In this document: in pieces, positions 16,368 to 25,839 of the stretch
Numbering within the stretch: the stretch's first letter is position 1
How the letters are laid out: each line of letters opens with the position of its first letter
Origin: SIG710 sp045596925
GTDB taxonomy: Bacteria; Bacillota; Clostridia; Oscillospirales; CAG-272
DNA length: 42,989 nucleotides
Assembly: GCA_045596925.1 (NCBI GenBank)
Contig: JAZODH010000012.1
Coordinates: 1 to 42,989, forward strand
Direction: 5' to 3'
Notes under the pieces: generated by a model
What the model saw: only the letters and a program-made list of their open reading frames with translations
Told to the model about the DNA's origin: nothing
The model's database searches: none
Position numbers and translations under genes: made by a program

Positions 16368-16975
16368 GCCGTGGTCTGTTGCTTGTTATCAGCGGCCCTG
16401 CCGGAAGTGGCAAGGGTACGGTCATAAAATACCTTATGGAAAAGGAAAAGGATATTGCCTATTCTGTTTCCGCTACCACCCGCGCGCCCAGACCGGGTGA
16501 GGTGGACGGCGTAAACTACCATTTCATCACTGTCGACGATTTCAGATCGCGAATTGAGCAGGGCGGTATTCTTGAATACACCGAATACTGCGGAAACTTC
16601 TACGGCACGCCGAAAAAGGAAGCCGAGGAGGTTCTTGATGCAGGAAAGAATCTGATACTTGAGATCGAGGTCGAGGGTGCGGGCAATGTAAAACGCCTTT
16701 GCCCCGACGCGGTGCTTATAATGCTTCTGCCACCCTCTCACGCCGAGCAGGAAAGAAGACTGCGCGGCCGCGGCACCGAGCCCGAGGACAAGATCCTTGC
16801 CCGTCTGGCGCAGGCAAAGGAAGAAATCAAACAGCTTGGTCTCTATGACTACATAGTTTACAACCAAGACGGCGCGGCAGAGGATTGCGCGCAGGACATT
16901 TCGTCCATTATCCGCGCCGAGAGACTGAGCCGCCGCCGAAATCCCGACGCCGAGCGGAAGTTCCTCGGTCAGTAA
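16364..16975 (+). CDS. gmk: Guanylate kinase
   Basis: Encodes 203 residues. The P-loop SGPAGSGKGTV is at residues 8-18, followed by the GMP-binding segments SATTRAPRPGEVDGVNYHF and EYTEYCGNFYGTP and the lid-region RLRGRGTEPED. This enzyme phosphorylates GMP to GDP with ATP. Length and motif order are normal. It overlaps remA by four bases and is followed 50 bases later by rpoZ, the standard Firmicutes arrangement. Confidence 0.97.
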   Translation: MSRGLLLVISGPAGSGKGTVIKYLMEKEKDIAYSVSATTRAPRPGEVDGVNYHFITVDDFRSRIEQGGILEYTEYCGNFYGTPKKEAEEVLDAGKNLILEIEVEGAGNVKRLCPDAVLIMLLPPSHAEQERRLRGRGTEPEDKILARLAQAKEEIKQLGLYDYIVYNQDGAAEDCAQDISSIIRAERLSRRRNPDAERKFLGQ

Positions 16976-17025
16976 AGCAGAAAATAAAAATTAACATAAA
17001 ATCATTTAAAGGAGTTTAATTCACT

Positions 17026-17448
17026 ATGATTTACCCTACGATTCAGGACCTGACAAAAGACAAGATCAACCGCTATGAGCTGGCTATCGCTACTGCAAAG
17101 TGCGCGCGCATCATCACAGATGAGTACGTACGCGAAAGAGAAACGGCAGAGAAGATGGCTGCGGCAAACAAGGAATCCGACAAGGCTATCCTTAACATGG
17201 TAACAAAGGAATACAGAGACGAAAAGGCCGTAAAGTGCGCTATCAAGCGTATGCATACGGGCGAGTTTGCCATTCTCAGCCCCGAGGAGGCAGAGGTAAA
17301 GAGAGCACAGCGTGCCGCCGAGGCAGAGCAGAGACGTCTTGAGGAAGAGTCAAGAAGAAACGCTCCCGTGTTCTTCGGCGACGATGACGACGAGGGCATA
17401 TCCGAGGATATTTCCGAGGAGGACGAGACAGAGGAGATCGAGGAGTAA
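17026..17448 (+). CDS. rpoZ: RNA polymerase omega subunit with long acidic C-terminal extension
   Basis: Encodes 140 residues after AAAGGAG (start ATG 17026). The N terminus IYPTIQDLTKD and RYELAIATAKCARII correspond to the conserved omega core that wraps the beta' C terminus. Typical omegas are about 65-100 residues; here the core is followed by a helical Glu/Arg-rich stretch (about 86-113) and a very acidic end containing DDDDEGISEDISEEDETEE. The position after gmk supports the call. The tail could bind basic proteins or tune polymerase contacts; that is inference. Confidence 0.9.
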   Translation: MIYPTIQDLTKDKINRYELAIATAKCARIITDEYVRERETAEKMAAANKESDKAILNMVTKEYRDEKAVKCAIKRMHTGEFAILSPEEAEVKRAQRAAEAEQRRLEEESRRNAPVFFGDDDDEGISEDISEEDETEEIEE

Positions 17449-17505
17449 TCTCTCCCTTTGACTATTTTTTAAAACGCGGGCGTGCCCGTGTTCCGGAAGG
17501 ACAGT

Positions 17506-19977
17506 ATGAACGCACAGAATTTTGCAAAGGTCTATATTCTCGACGCACCTTACGGTGCCGACAGGGCGTACGATTATTTCGTGCCCCTCGAAATGCTTTC
17601 TGCCGTGCGGGCAGGGGGCTTTGTCGTCGTGCCTTTCGGAGGAGGAAACAGAAAAAGAATAGGTATCGTCACCGAAATGTCGGGGGAATGTGAGTGCGAG
17701 GCGCGCCTTGTAAAGCCGGTCTCCTCGGGCTGCTCTCCCGAGCTTTGCCTGTCTCCCGAGCTTCTTCGACTTGCCCTTTACGTAAAAGAGCATTGCCTTT
17801 GTACCCTGGGTGATGTGGTGCACTCCATGATCCCCGTCGCGGCGTTTGCGTCTCTTGAGGAGCAGTACCGCGCCGCGGACGATGCACAGCTCTCGTCAAG
17901 GGCAAACGGTCACACCGTAGAGGTGTTTGAATTTATCCGCGAGCAGGGTTTCGTTTCGGACACGCGCCTTAAAAGCGCTTTCGGGGCGGGATACCGCGTC
18001 GAGCTTGAAAAGCTCCTGAAAAGCAAAAAGATAGTTCGGGAGATGCGACTGAAGGACAGGTCAAAACAACTTTACGACAAGCGTTACAGCCTGACCGATC
18101 AGCCCTTTGACGAAAGCAAGATTCGCTCGGTGTCCCAAAGAGCGGTAATTGAGTTCCTGAAGCTCTCGCCCGATGCGGACGCAACACAGCTCAAGGCCGA
18201 GACGGGTGCGTCAAACGCCACTCTGAAGACCCTTGAGGAAAAGGGCATCATATGTTGCTCAAAGACCGAAAAATACCGCAATCCTTACGAGACGGATAAG
18301 GCCGGTAAGCGAAGCGAAAACAAGCTCAGCGACGAGCAAAGGGCGGCGGCGGACGCTCTGATAAAAATGTCAGGGGACGGCACGCCTCACGCGGCTCTGC
18401 TCCACGGAGTTACGGGAAGCGGAAAGACGGTGGTCATGACCGAGCTGATGGACAGGGTTCTCGACCAAGGCAAGAGCGTCATTCTTCTTTTGCCCGAAAT
18501 TTCTCTTACTCCCCAAACCATCGGTATCTTCTGCGGTCGATACGGCAGGACTGTGGCGGTCGTCCATTCGGGACTGTCGGCGGGAGAGCGTCTTGACGCT
18601 TATACGAGAATTTCAAAAGGTGACGCGAGAGTGGTCATCGGAACCCGCTCCGCAGTCTTTTCTCCCGTGCAAAACCTCGGACTTATCATCATGGACGAGG
18701 AGCAGGAGACCACCTACAAATCCGACCAAAATCCAAAGTATCACGCCCGCGACGTGGCGCGCTTCCGCTGTGCGGCGGAAAACGCCCTGCTTCTGCTCGC
18801 TTCGGCGACTCCGTCTCTTGAAAGCTACTATAAAGCGATGAGCGGTGCGTACACACTTTTGAAATTAAAAAAACGCTTCGGCGGAGCAGAGCTTCCATGT
18901 GTAAAAGTCTGCGATATGCGCTCCGAGCCTCAAAGCGGAAACCTTTCGCCTATCGGAGGTCAGCTTTGCGCCGAGCTTAACCGTGTGCAAAGCGAGGGAG
19001 ACCAGTCGGTGCTCTTCCTCAACCGCCGCGGCTACAATAAATTCGTCAGCTGCCGAAGCTGCGGAAACGCCATTCGCTGTACGTCCTGCAGTGTTTCCAT
19101 GACCTACCACACAAGTGACAACACCTACCAAAACGGTTTTTTGATGTGCCACATTTGCGGAAGGAAGATATCACTTCCTCAAAACTGCCCCGACTGCTCA
19201 TCGGATAAGCTGGTGAGAATGGGGTACGGCACGCAGAGAGTCGAGCAGGAGCTTTCCGAGATCGTTCCCGGTGCGCGAGTTATTCGAATGGATACCGACA
19301 CGACGGCAAATAAGTTTTCTTACGATAAAATTCTGGGCGATTTCCGCGTTCGCCGAGCGGATATTCTGCTGGGCACTCAGATGGTCACAAAGGGGCACGA
19401 TTTCCCCGGCGTGAAGCTGGTGGGTGTGCTTTTGGCGGACTCGTCCCTTTACCTTGACGACTATCGGGCAGGGGAAAGAACCTTTTCTATGCTCACCCAG
19501 GTCATCGGACGCGCGGGACGAAGCGGCGGAGGCGGACTTGCGGTCATTCAGACCTGTAACCCCGACAGTGATATTATAAAGCTCGCCTGCGCCCAGGATT
19601 ACGAGACCTTTTATCAAAGAGAAATAAAGCTGAGACAGCAGTTGAAATTTCCACCGTTCTGCGATATTGCACTAATAACGGTCAGCTCGCAGGACGAGCG
19701 CGAGATGATGAGCGCCGCCGCAGCTGTCAGAGCGGAATATCTGAAGCTGACAAAAAAAGGCGGCAGGTTCGAGCAGGTCCCGACGGTGGTCTTCGGACCC
19801 TTTGAGGCGCCTATATACCGCGCCGAGGGACGGTGCCGAATGAGATTTGTCATCAAATGCAAGCTCAACTCCGAAACGAGAGCTCTTTTTGATGCCCTGC
19901 TCAAAAAATTTACGGTCGACCGCCGTGCAGGGGCAAAAACTCAGATATCCCTTGATTTTAACCCGACAAATCTTTGA
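17506..19977 (+). CDS. priA: Primosomal protein N' (replication restart helicase PriA)
   Basis: Encodes 823 residues; ATG 17506 follows GGAAGGA, while the in-frame GTG at 17482 lacks one. An N-terminal DNA-binding domain is followed by helicase motifs: Walker A GVTGSGKT (301-308), Walker B DEEQE (397-401, with Gln where most PriA have His), PKYHARDVARFR, and ATPSLESY. Eight zinc-binding cysteines are at 516, 519, 525, 528, 548, 551, 561 and 564, and the C-terminal helicase half includes GTQMVTKGHDFPGV and VIGRAGRSG. The protein reloads the replicative helicase at stalled forks. The coaBC gene often found between rpoZ and priA is absent. Confidence 0.96.
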   Translation: MNAQNFAKVYILDAPYGADRAYDYFVPLEMLSAVRAGGFVVVPFGGGNRKRIGIVTEMSGECECEARLVKPVSSGCSPELCLSPELLRLALYVKEHCLCTLGDVVHSMIPVAAFASLEEQYRAADDAQLSSRANGHTVEVFEFIREQGFVSDTRLKSAFGAGYRVELEKLLKSKKIVREMRLKDRSKQLYDKRYSLTDQPFDESKIRSVSQRAVIEFLKLSPDADATQLKAETGASNATLKTLEEKGIICCSKTEKYRNPYETDKAGKRSENKLSDEQRAAADALIKMSGDGTPHAALLHGVTGSGKTVVMTELMDRVLDQGKSVILLLPEISLTPQTIGIFCGRYGRTVAVVHSGLSAGERLDAYTRISKGDARVVIGTRSAVFSPVQNLGLIIMDEEQETTYKSDQNPKYHARDVARFRCAAENALLLLASATPSLESYYKAMSGAYTLLKLKKRFGGAELPCVKVCDMRSEPQSGNLSPIGGQLCAELNRVQSEGDQSVLFLNRRGYNKFVSCRSCGNAIRCTSCSVSMTYHTSDNTYQNGFLMCHICGRKISLPQNCPDCSSDKLVRMGYGTQRVEQELSEIVPGARVIRMDTDTTANKFSYDKILGDFRVRRADILLGTQMVTKGHDFPGVKLVGVLLADSSLYLDDYRAGERTFSMLTQVIGRAGRSGGGGLAVIQTCNPDSDIIKLACAQDYETFYQREIKLRQQLKFPPFCDIALITVSSQDEREMMSAAAAVRAEYLKLTKKGGRFEQVPTVVFGPFEAPIYRAEGRCRMRFVIKCKLNSETRALFDALLKKFTVDRRAGAKTQISLDFNPTNL

Positions 19978-19994
19978 TTTTGGAGGACGTTGAA

Positions 19995-22370
19995 ATGGAG
20001 TTTCCGAAAATCTTTGTTTGTGCAACGCGCGAAAAATCCGAATATTACAAGCACGTAAACGCGCCCGCATTCCGTCACAGCTTTGATCTTGATAAAAAGC
20101 CCGACCGGGCGGAAATACTTATCTGCGGTCTCGGCTTTTACGATCTTTTCGTCAACGGTGAGAGGATCACAAAGGGACTTTTGGCTCCCTATATCTCAAA
20201 CCCCGATGATTACACGGTGTTTGATAAATACGACCTGACCGACAGGCTTGTCGAGGATGAGAACGTCATCGGCGCGGTGCTTGGCAACGGCATGCAGAAC
20301 CCCATGACCGAGACCTGGCAGTTCAACGAGGCAAAATATGCCTCTTCTCCAAAGCTCGCACTTGCCTTTGAGGCAAAGTGCGGAGATGATACGGTGACCT
20401 TTGACGCAACGTCATTTAGGTGGGCACCCTCGCCCGTTACCTTTGACAACCACCGCATGGGAGTGCATTACGATGCACGTCTTGAGATGGACGGATGGTG
20501 CGAGGCAGGCTTTGACGATTCCGATTGGAAGGAGCCTCTGCTCGCCGAGATACCGCGTGGGCAGGCTAAGCTCTGCGACACCGATCCCATCGTGGTAAAG
20601 CAGGAGATCCCCGCCGTTTCGGTGAAGTGCGGCGGACTTGCACCTTACCGGAACAACAAGAAGAACGACATTCCTGCGCCTGAGCAGGACATTGACAGAG
20701 AAAACGGACACATTTACGATTTCGGTGTGAATACAGCCGGGATATTCCGACTTGTGCTCAGAAATACGACACCCGGACAGAAGATATCTATTCAGGCCTC
20801 CGAAAAGCTTGACTCGGAGGGCAGAGTTGATTATTCAAACATTTCTTTCTACCCCGAGGGCTATTCTCAGCGGGATATCTATATCTGTCGCGGAGCTGCC
20901 GAGGAAGTTTTTGTTCCGATGTTCGTTTACCACGGCTTCAGATACCTGCACGTCAGCGGTCTTACCGAGGACCAGGCTGTCCCCGAGACCGTTACCATGC
21001 TTCAGGCGTATTCGGACATCGACCCCCGTGCGACATTCTCCTGCTCGGACGAGACGGCCAACACTCTTTACAAAATGGCGCTCAACTCCGACGTTTCAAA
21101 TATTCACTATTTTCCCACCGACTGTCCCCACCGTGAAAAGAACGGCTGGACGGGTGACGCGGCGGCGTCGGCCGAGCACATGATACTCACTCTGACCGTG
21201 GAGCGCACTTGGCGCGAGTGGCTTCGCCATATCGTGAAGGCGCAGGATACTTTAGGCAGACTTCCCGGTATCATTCCTACCGCAGGCTGGGGATTTGCAT
21301 GGGGCAACGGCCCCGCCTGGGACAGGGCTCTTTTCAATCTGCCCTACTTTGATTACGTTTACACGGGTGACACAACCGCTATTCGCGAGTGCGGTCAGGC
21401 TATGCTACGTTACCTCAACTACGTATCGGGCATGCGTGACGCGGACGGCCTTATCCGTCTCGGTCTTGGCGACTGGTCCCCCTTCGGCACTTCCAACTGC
21501 CATGCACACAAGGCTGATCTGAAATTCACCGACACCGCAATGGTATACGAAATGTGCCGCGAGGCAGTCATTATGTTTGAGGCGGTCGGCAGACGTCATG
21601 AGGCACTTTACGTTTCCTCTCTGAGGGACGAATTGCTCTCGGATATAAGACGCCATCTGATCGACTTTGGCAGAATGAGAACAACGGACAACTGCGTTGC
21701 CTCTCAAGCTCTGGCGATTTACCACGGCATATTCTCCGACAGCGAAAAGAGGGTTGCGGGACAGGAGCTTTTAAAGTTGCTTGACGGCGGCAAGGGACTT
21801 ATCGGCATGGGTTATCTCGGCGCGAGAGTTCTTTTCCACGTGCTCAGCTCTATCGGTGAGGAGGAGCTTGCCTATGAGCTTATTACGAGACGGGAGTTCC
21901 CCTCTTACGGATATTTGATCGACTGCGGTCTGACATCGCTTCCCGAGAAGTTCGTGCCAAAGGTTGCCGACATGGCATCCCTCAACCACCATTTCTTCGG
22001 CGACATCAATCATTGGTTTATCCGCACGATCCTCGGAATCAACGTAAATCCCGATGAAAACGACCCCAACCGCATTGTTGTAAAGCCTCACTTTATCAAG
22101 GGGCTTGAGTGCGCCGAAGGCGAGTACGATGCTCCCGCAGGAAAGGTTAAGGTCAAGTGGACTCGCATTGACGAGACGTCGGTTGACCTTGACGTGCAAT
22201 TCCCCGAGGGCGTCAGAGGAAGCATTATTCTGCCCGACGGATATACTTACGAGGAAGGCAAGGGTTCTTTCCGTCCTTACGAGAGAAATTCCCTGCGGAA
22301 CTTTGCGGATATGAGCGTTCGCGAGGTAGTAAAAACAAATTCAAAATACGAATATATTTCAAAAGGATGA
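19995..22370 (+). CDS. GH78-like alpha-L-rhamnosidase family protein
   Basis: Encodes 791 residues from ATG 19995, preceded by GGAGGA. The N-terminal half has beta-sandwich segments of the GH78 type: GLGFYDLFVNGERITKG, then YDLTDRL and LGNGMQNP. The (alpha/alpha)6 catalytic region contains DCPHREKNGWTGDA (376-389), equivalent to the RDE..GW..DA motif with Glu381 as candidate acid. In the second motif, NHHFFGDINHWF (664-675), His673 occupies the place where many GH78 enzymes have the catalytic base Glu, so activity is uncertain. There is no signal peptide, so a cytoplasmic role on imported oligosaccharides or glycosides is suggested. It sits between priA and def, an unexpected insertion into a housekeeping cluster. 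Confidence 0.85.
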   Translation: MEFPKIFVCATREKSEYYKHVNAPAFRHSFDLDKKPDRAEILICGLGFYDLFVNGERITKGLLAPYISNPDDYTVFDKYDLTDRLVEDENVIGAVLGNGMQNPMTETWQFNEAKYASSPKLALAFEAKCGDDTVTFDATSFRWAPSPVTFDNHRMGVHYDARLEMDGWCEAGFDDSDWKEPLLAEIPRGQAKLCDTDPIVVKQEIPAVSVKCGGLAPYRNNKKNDIPAPEQDIDRENGHIYDFGVNTAGIFRLVLRNTTPGQKISIQASEKLDSEGRVDYSNISFYPEGYSQRDIYICRGAAEEVFVPMFVYHGFRYLHVSGLTEDQAVPETVTMLQAYSDIDPRATFSCSDETANTLYKMALNSDVSNIHYFPTDCPHREKNGWTGDAAASAEHMILTLTVERTWREWLRHIVKAQDTLGRLPGIIPTAGWGFAWGNGPAWDRALFNLPYFDYVYTGDTTAIRECGQAMLRYLNYVSGMRDADGLIRLGLGDWSPFGTSNCHAHKADLKFTDTAMVYEMCREAVIMFEAVGRRHEALYVSSLRDELLSDIRRHLIDFGRMRTTDNCVASQALAIYHGIFSDSEKRVAGQELLKLLDGGKGLIGMGYLGARVLFHVLSSIGEEELAYELITRREFPSYGYLIDCGLTSLPEKFVPKVADMASLNHHFFGDINHWFIRTILGINVNPDENDPNRIVVKPHFIKGLECAEGEYDAPAGKVKVKWTRIDETSVDLDVQFPEGVRGSIILPDGYTYEEGKGSFRPYERNSLRNFADMSVREVVKTNSKYEYISKG

Positions 22371-22373
22371 ATT

Positions 22374-22832
22374 ATGGCAAAGCTTAAAATTGTAAAGATA
22401 GGCGACGAGACGCTGAGAAAGACCTGCCGTCCCGTTGACGTGATAACACCCAGAATACTTCAGCTCCTTGACGACATGGTAGAGACCATGCGTGATGCGG
22501 ACGGCGTGGGTCTTGCGGCACCCCAGGTAGGCGTTCTGCGCCGCATCGTTGTGGTTGAGACCGAGCCGGGCAAGGTGATAGAGCTTATAAACCCAAAGAT
22601 CATCGCGAAAGCAGGTGAGCAGACGGGAACGGAGGGGTGTCTTTCGGTTCCCGGCAAGTGCGGAACCGTTACGCGTCCTATGCACGTTACCGTCCGCGCT
22701 ATGAACCGCCACGGCGAGGAATTTGAGATATCGGGCAGTGAGCTTACGGCAAGAGCATTTTGTCATGAGCTTGACCACCTTGACGGCAAGCTGTACGTTG
22801 ATATGGCAGACGAAATGTTTGACAATAATTGA
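22374..22832 (+). CDS. def: Peptide deformylase
   Basis: Encodes 152 residues, starting three bases after the preceding stop with AAGGATG as ribosome site. The three family motifs are present: GVGLAAPQVG, EGCLSVP with metal ligand Cys89, and the HELDH box (His131, Glu132, His135). The enzyme removes the formyl group from nascent proteins and partners with fmt downstream. Length and motif spacing are those of the type I bacterial enzymes. Confidence 0.97.
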   Translation: MAKLKIVKIGDETLRKTCRPVDVITPRILQLLDDMVETMRDADGVGLAAPQVGVLRRIVVVETEPGKVIELINPKIIAKAGEQTGTEGCLSVPGKCGTVTRPMHVTVRAMNRHGEEFEISGSELTARAFCHELDHLDGKLYVDMADEMFDNN

Positions 22833-22869
22833 AACGAATAAATCATCTATCCGAAAGGCAATATAATAA

Positions 22870-23802
22870 ATGAAGATTTTGTTCATGGGAACGCCGGATT
22901 TTGCTTTGGCTTCCTTAAAAGAGCTTTGCGAGTCGGGATGTGACGTGGTTGGTGTTGTGACACAGCCCGACAAGCCCAAGGGCAGAGGATATACTCTTAC
23001 TCCTCCACCCGTTAAAGTGTACGCTTTGGAGCGTGGACTGCCTGTTTATCAGCCCGCGACTCTGCGCGGAGAGGATTTTGCCTCGCTTCTCTCTGAGATC
23101 GACCCCGAAATGATAGTTGTGGCGGCATACGGCAAGATTCTCCCCGAGAATGTGATAAACTATCCTCGATACGGTTGCATAAACGTCCACGGATCGCTTC
23201 TGCCCAAATACAGAGGAGCAGCTCCCATGCAGAGGGCAATAATTGACGGTGAGGACGAAACGGGAATCACCATCATGTACATGGACGTTGGACTTGACAC
23301 GGGGGATATGCTGAAAAAGCGCTCTGTTAAAATCGAGTCGGACGACAATTTTGAGGACATTCACGACAAGCTGGCAGACTGCGGAGCAAAATTGCTTCTT
23401 GAGGTTATCGACGAGATAGCACAGGGCAAAAACACCCGTGAAAAGCAGGACGAAGCGCTTGCTACCTACGCCAAAAAGATCGAAAAATCCGACTGCCTTA
23501 TTGATTTTTCAAAGAGCGCACAACAGGTTCACAATCTTATACGCGGACTTTCTCCCATTCCTCTTTCCTTCACCCACACCCCCGACGGCAAGCTGCTCAA
23601 GATAGTAAAGAGCAGACTTGTCAGTGCCGAGGGACGGCAGGGCGAGGCAGGCAGGGTCATCTCTCTTGATGGTGACATCGTCGTTGCCTGCGGCGAGGGC
23701 AGCGTGGCTCTTTGCGCGGTTCTTCCCGAGGGCAAGGGCAGAATGACCGCCGCCGACTTTATCAGAGGAAGAAAAATTTCCGAGGGAGATATTCTCTCAT
23801 AA
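22870..23802 (+). CDS. fmt: Methionyl-tRNA formyltransferase
   Basis: Encodes 310 residues from ATG 22870. The N terminus KILFMGTPDFALASL, the folate-site segment NVHGSLLPKYRGAAPMQRAI and the phrase GITIMYMDVGLDTGDML are standard for Fmt. The C-terminal domain (from about residue 205) includes RGLSPIPLSF. It formylates initiator Met-tRNA with 10-formyl-THF. The ribosome site GAAAGG lies rather far (12-14 bases) from the ATG, but no nearer start exists. Confidence 0.97.
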   Translation: MKILFMGTPDFALASLKELCESGCDVVGVVTQPDKPKGRGYTLTPPPVKVYALERGLPVYQPATLRGEDFASLLSEIDPEMIVVAAYGKILPENVINYPRYGCINVHGSLLPKYRGAAPMQRAIIDGEDETGITIMYMDVGLDTGDMLKKRSVKIESDDNFEDIHDKLADCGAKLLLEVIDEIAQGKNTREKQDEALATYAKKIEKSDCLIDFSKSAQQVHNLIRGLSPIPLSFTHTPDGKLLKIVKSRLVSAEGRQGEAGRVISLDGDIVVACGEGSVALCAVLPEGKGRMTAADFIRGRKISEGDILS

Positions 23803-23817
23803 TTTGAAAGGATATAT

Positions 23818-24510
23818 ATGCTTTTCCCATTCTATTTTGATATGTCTATCATCGTGCTGATACCCGCCATGATCTTTGCTGTCTGGGCATCGGCAAACGT
23901 AAATTCAACCTATAAAAAGTTTTCAAAGAAAGAGACCGCCGGCCGAATGACAGGCTTTGATGCGGCAAGAAGAATTCTTGACGCAAACGGGCTTGAGCAC
24001 GTGAAGATCGAGCAGGTCGCGGGCGAGCTGACCGATCATTTTGACCCTCGCTCAAACGTTTTGCGCTTGTCAAAGGCGGTATATTCGGGCGCAACTGTCT
24101 CTTCTGTGGGAATTGCCGCGCATGAGGCGGGGCACGCCGTGCAGTTTGCTCAAGGCTATGGCCCTATGAAGCTTCGATCGGCAATTATCCCCGTGACCAA
24201 TATCGGATCGACTCTCGCATTCCCCATTTTTCTGATAGGTCTTTTGTTTTCAAACTACGCGCTTGCAACAGCGGGAATCATTTTGTTTTCCCTTACCGCG
24301 CTTTTCCAGGCGGTGACACTTCCGGTTGAGTTCAATGCCAGCCGACGCGCAATGGCGGCGCTTGACAGCTGCGGAGTGCTGACCGACAGCGAACAGAATG
24401 GTGCGCGTAAAGTTTTGCGCGCGGCGGCGCTGACCTATGTGGCGGCACTTGCCTCGGCTCTGGCGCAAATATTGCGTCTTGTGCTGATAATGAACAGAAA
24501 CAGACGATAA
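23818..24510 (+). CDS. Membrane zinc metallopeptidase, YugP family
   Basis: Encodes 230 residues after GAAAGGA. An N-terminal membrane helix (about 5-24) is followed by the soluble part with the zinc-binding HEAGH motif (102-106) and later hydrophobic segments around 125-165 and 205-224. DHFDPRSNVLRLS and VEFNASRRAMAAL are typical of the YugP (DUF zinc_peptidase_2) family. The substrate is unknown; a role in membrane protein turnover is assumed. In many Clostridia this gene occupies exactly this place between fmt and rsmB. Confidence 0.93.
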   Translation: MLFPFYFDMSIIVLIPAMIFAVWASANVNSTYKKFSKKETAGRMTGFDAARRILDANGLEHVKIEQVAGELTDHFDPRSNVLRLSKAVYSGATVSSVGIAAHEAGHAVQFAQGYGPMKLRSAIIPVTNIGSTLAFPIFLIGLLFSNYALATAGIILFSLTALFQAVTLPVEFNASRRAMAALDSCGVLTDSEQNGARKVLRAAALTYVAALASALAQILRLVLIMNRNRR

Positions 24511-24513
24511 TTT

Positions 24514-25824
24514 ATGGTAAAGAAAAACAACGCGAGAGCCGTTGCGCTGGAAGTGGTGGAGAAGATCGAGGGTGCGGGGCAGTATTCGAACATTGCTCTT
24601 GACACGGCGCTGAAAAGAAGCGACCTTTCCCCCGCTGACCGTGCGCTGACCACGGCGCTGGTCTACGGAACTATCGAAAACAAGATAAAATACGACTATA
24701 TCATTGACGGCATGGCGACGATCCCGCCGTCAAAGATTGAGCGGACCACCAGAAACATTCTGCGAATGGCGCTGTATCAGCTGACCGAGCTTGAGAAGAT
24801 ACCCTGCCATGCGGTGATAAACGAGGCGGTGAACCTCAGCTCGGGGCGATCGAAGGGATTTGTCAACGCGATTTTGCGGAATTTTGTCCGCGCGGATATG
24901 AGGTGGGAACTTCCCGCTGACACGATGGGGCGAGTTTCGGTTAAATATTCTGTTCCCGCCGAGCTTTGCGAGGCTATTTCCCGTGACTACGGTCAAGACA
25001 GAGCAGAGAATATTATATCGGGACTTTCACGCGCACGCGGTCTGAATCTTCGGGTGAATACTTTGAAGGTAAGCCGAGATGAGCTTCTTTTGAAGCTGGC
25101 AGACGCGGGAATTTCCGCGACAGCGTCCGACCTTTCACCCTTTGGTATCGAGCTTGAAGAGTCGGCGGCACTTGACAGGATCCCCGGCTTTGAGGAGGGG
25201 CTTTGGTACGTCCAGGATACGGCGTCACAGCTCACCTCCTACATACTTGACCCTCGTCCGGGTGAGCGGGTGATCGACTGCTGTGCCTGCCCCGGCGGAA
25301 AGAGCTTCAGTGCGGCGATTTCCATGGAGGATCGCGGCGAGCTTTATTCCTTTGATCTTCATGAAAACAAGCTATCCCTCATTGAAAAGGGCGCGGAGCG
25401 CCTGGGGGTAAGCATTATAAAAACCGCAGCTGCCGACGGCAGAGCGGGTGTCGGGGAGCTTTTCGGCACGGCTGACCGCGTTATCTGCGACGTGCCCTGC
25501 TCGGGCTACGGAGTTATTGCCAAAAAGCCCGAAATACGCTACAAAAAGCTGTCCGAAAGTGCGAGACTGCCCGAAATTCAGCTTGCTATCGCAGAGACAG
25601 CCGTAAAATATCTGAAAAAAGGCGGTGTGATGGTCTATTCCACCTGCACCGTGCTCAGAAAAGAGAATGAAGAGGTGGTGCGCGAGCTTCTTTTGCGCCA
25701 CCCCGAATTAAGACCACTTGATTTCTCGGTGGGAGGCGTGTCTTCCGAGGACGGAATGTTCACTTTCCTGCCCGACAAACTTGAATGCGACGGATTTTTC
25801 GCCGCAAGATTTCAGAAAGTATAA
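24514..25824 (+). CDS. rsmB: 16S rRNA (cytosine-967-C5)-methyltransferase RsmB
   Basis: Encodes 436 residues. The N-terminal NusB-like RNA-binding domain (about residues 1-140, with LTTALVYGTIENK and FVNAILRNF) is followed by a Rossmann methyltransferase domain: SAM-binding DCCACPGGKSF, catalytic Cys in DVPCSG (Cys329) and the second cysteine in YSTCTV (Cys378). The two-cysteine arrangement is that of RNA m5C methyltransferases. It starts three bases after the previous stop and has no good ribosome site, suggesting translational coupling. Confidence 0.95.
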   Translation: MVKKNNARAVALEVVEKIEGAGQYSNIALDTALKRSDLSPADRALTTALVYGTIENKIKYDYIIDGMATIPPSKIERTTRNILRMALYQLTELEKIPCHAVINEAVNLSSGRSKGFVNAILRNFVRADMRWELPADTMGRVSVKYSVPAELCEAISRDYGQDRAENIISGLSRARGLNLRVNTLKVSRDELLLKLADAGISATASDLSPFGIELEESAALDRIPGFEEGLWYVQDTASQLTSYILDPRPGERVIDCCACPGGKSFSAAISMEDRGELYSFDLHENKLSLIEKGAERLGVSIIKTAAADGRAGVGELFGTADRVICDVPCSGYGVIAKKPEIRYKKLSESARLPEIQLAIAETAVKYLKKGGVMVYSTCTVLRKENEEVVRELLLRHPELRPLDFSVGGVSSEDGMFTFLPDKLECDGFFAARFQKV

Positions 25825-25839
25825 AAAACGAGGTTACAT

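Noticed and set aside
18694..18708. PriA Walker B reads DEEQE instead of DEEHE
   Set aside because: I believe Gln occurs here in other clostridial PriA proteins, and all other motifs are intact, so it is not evidence of inactivation.
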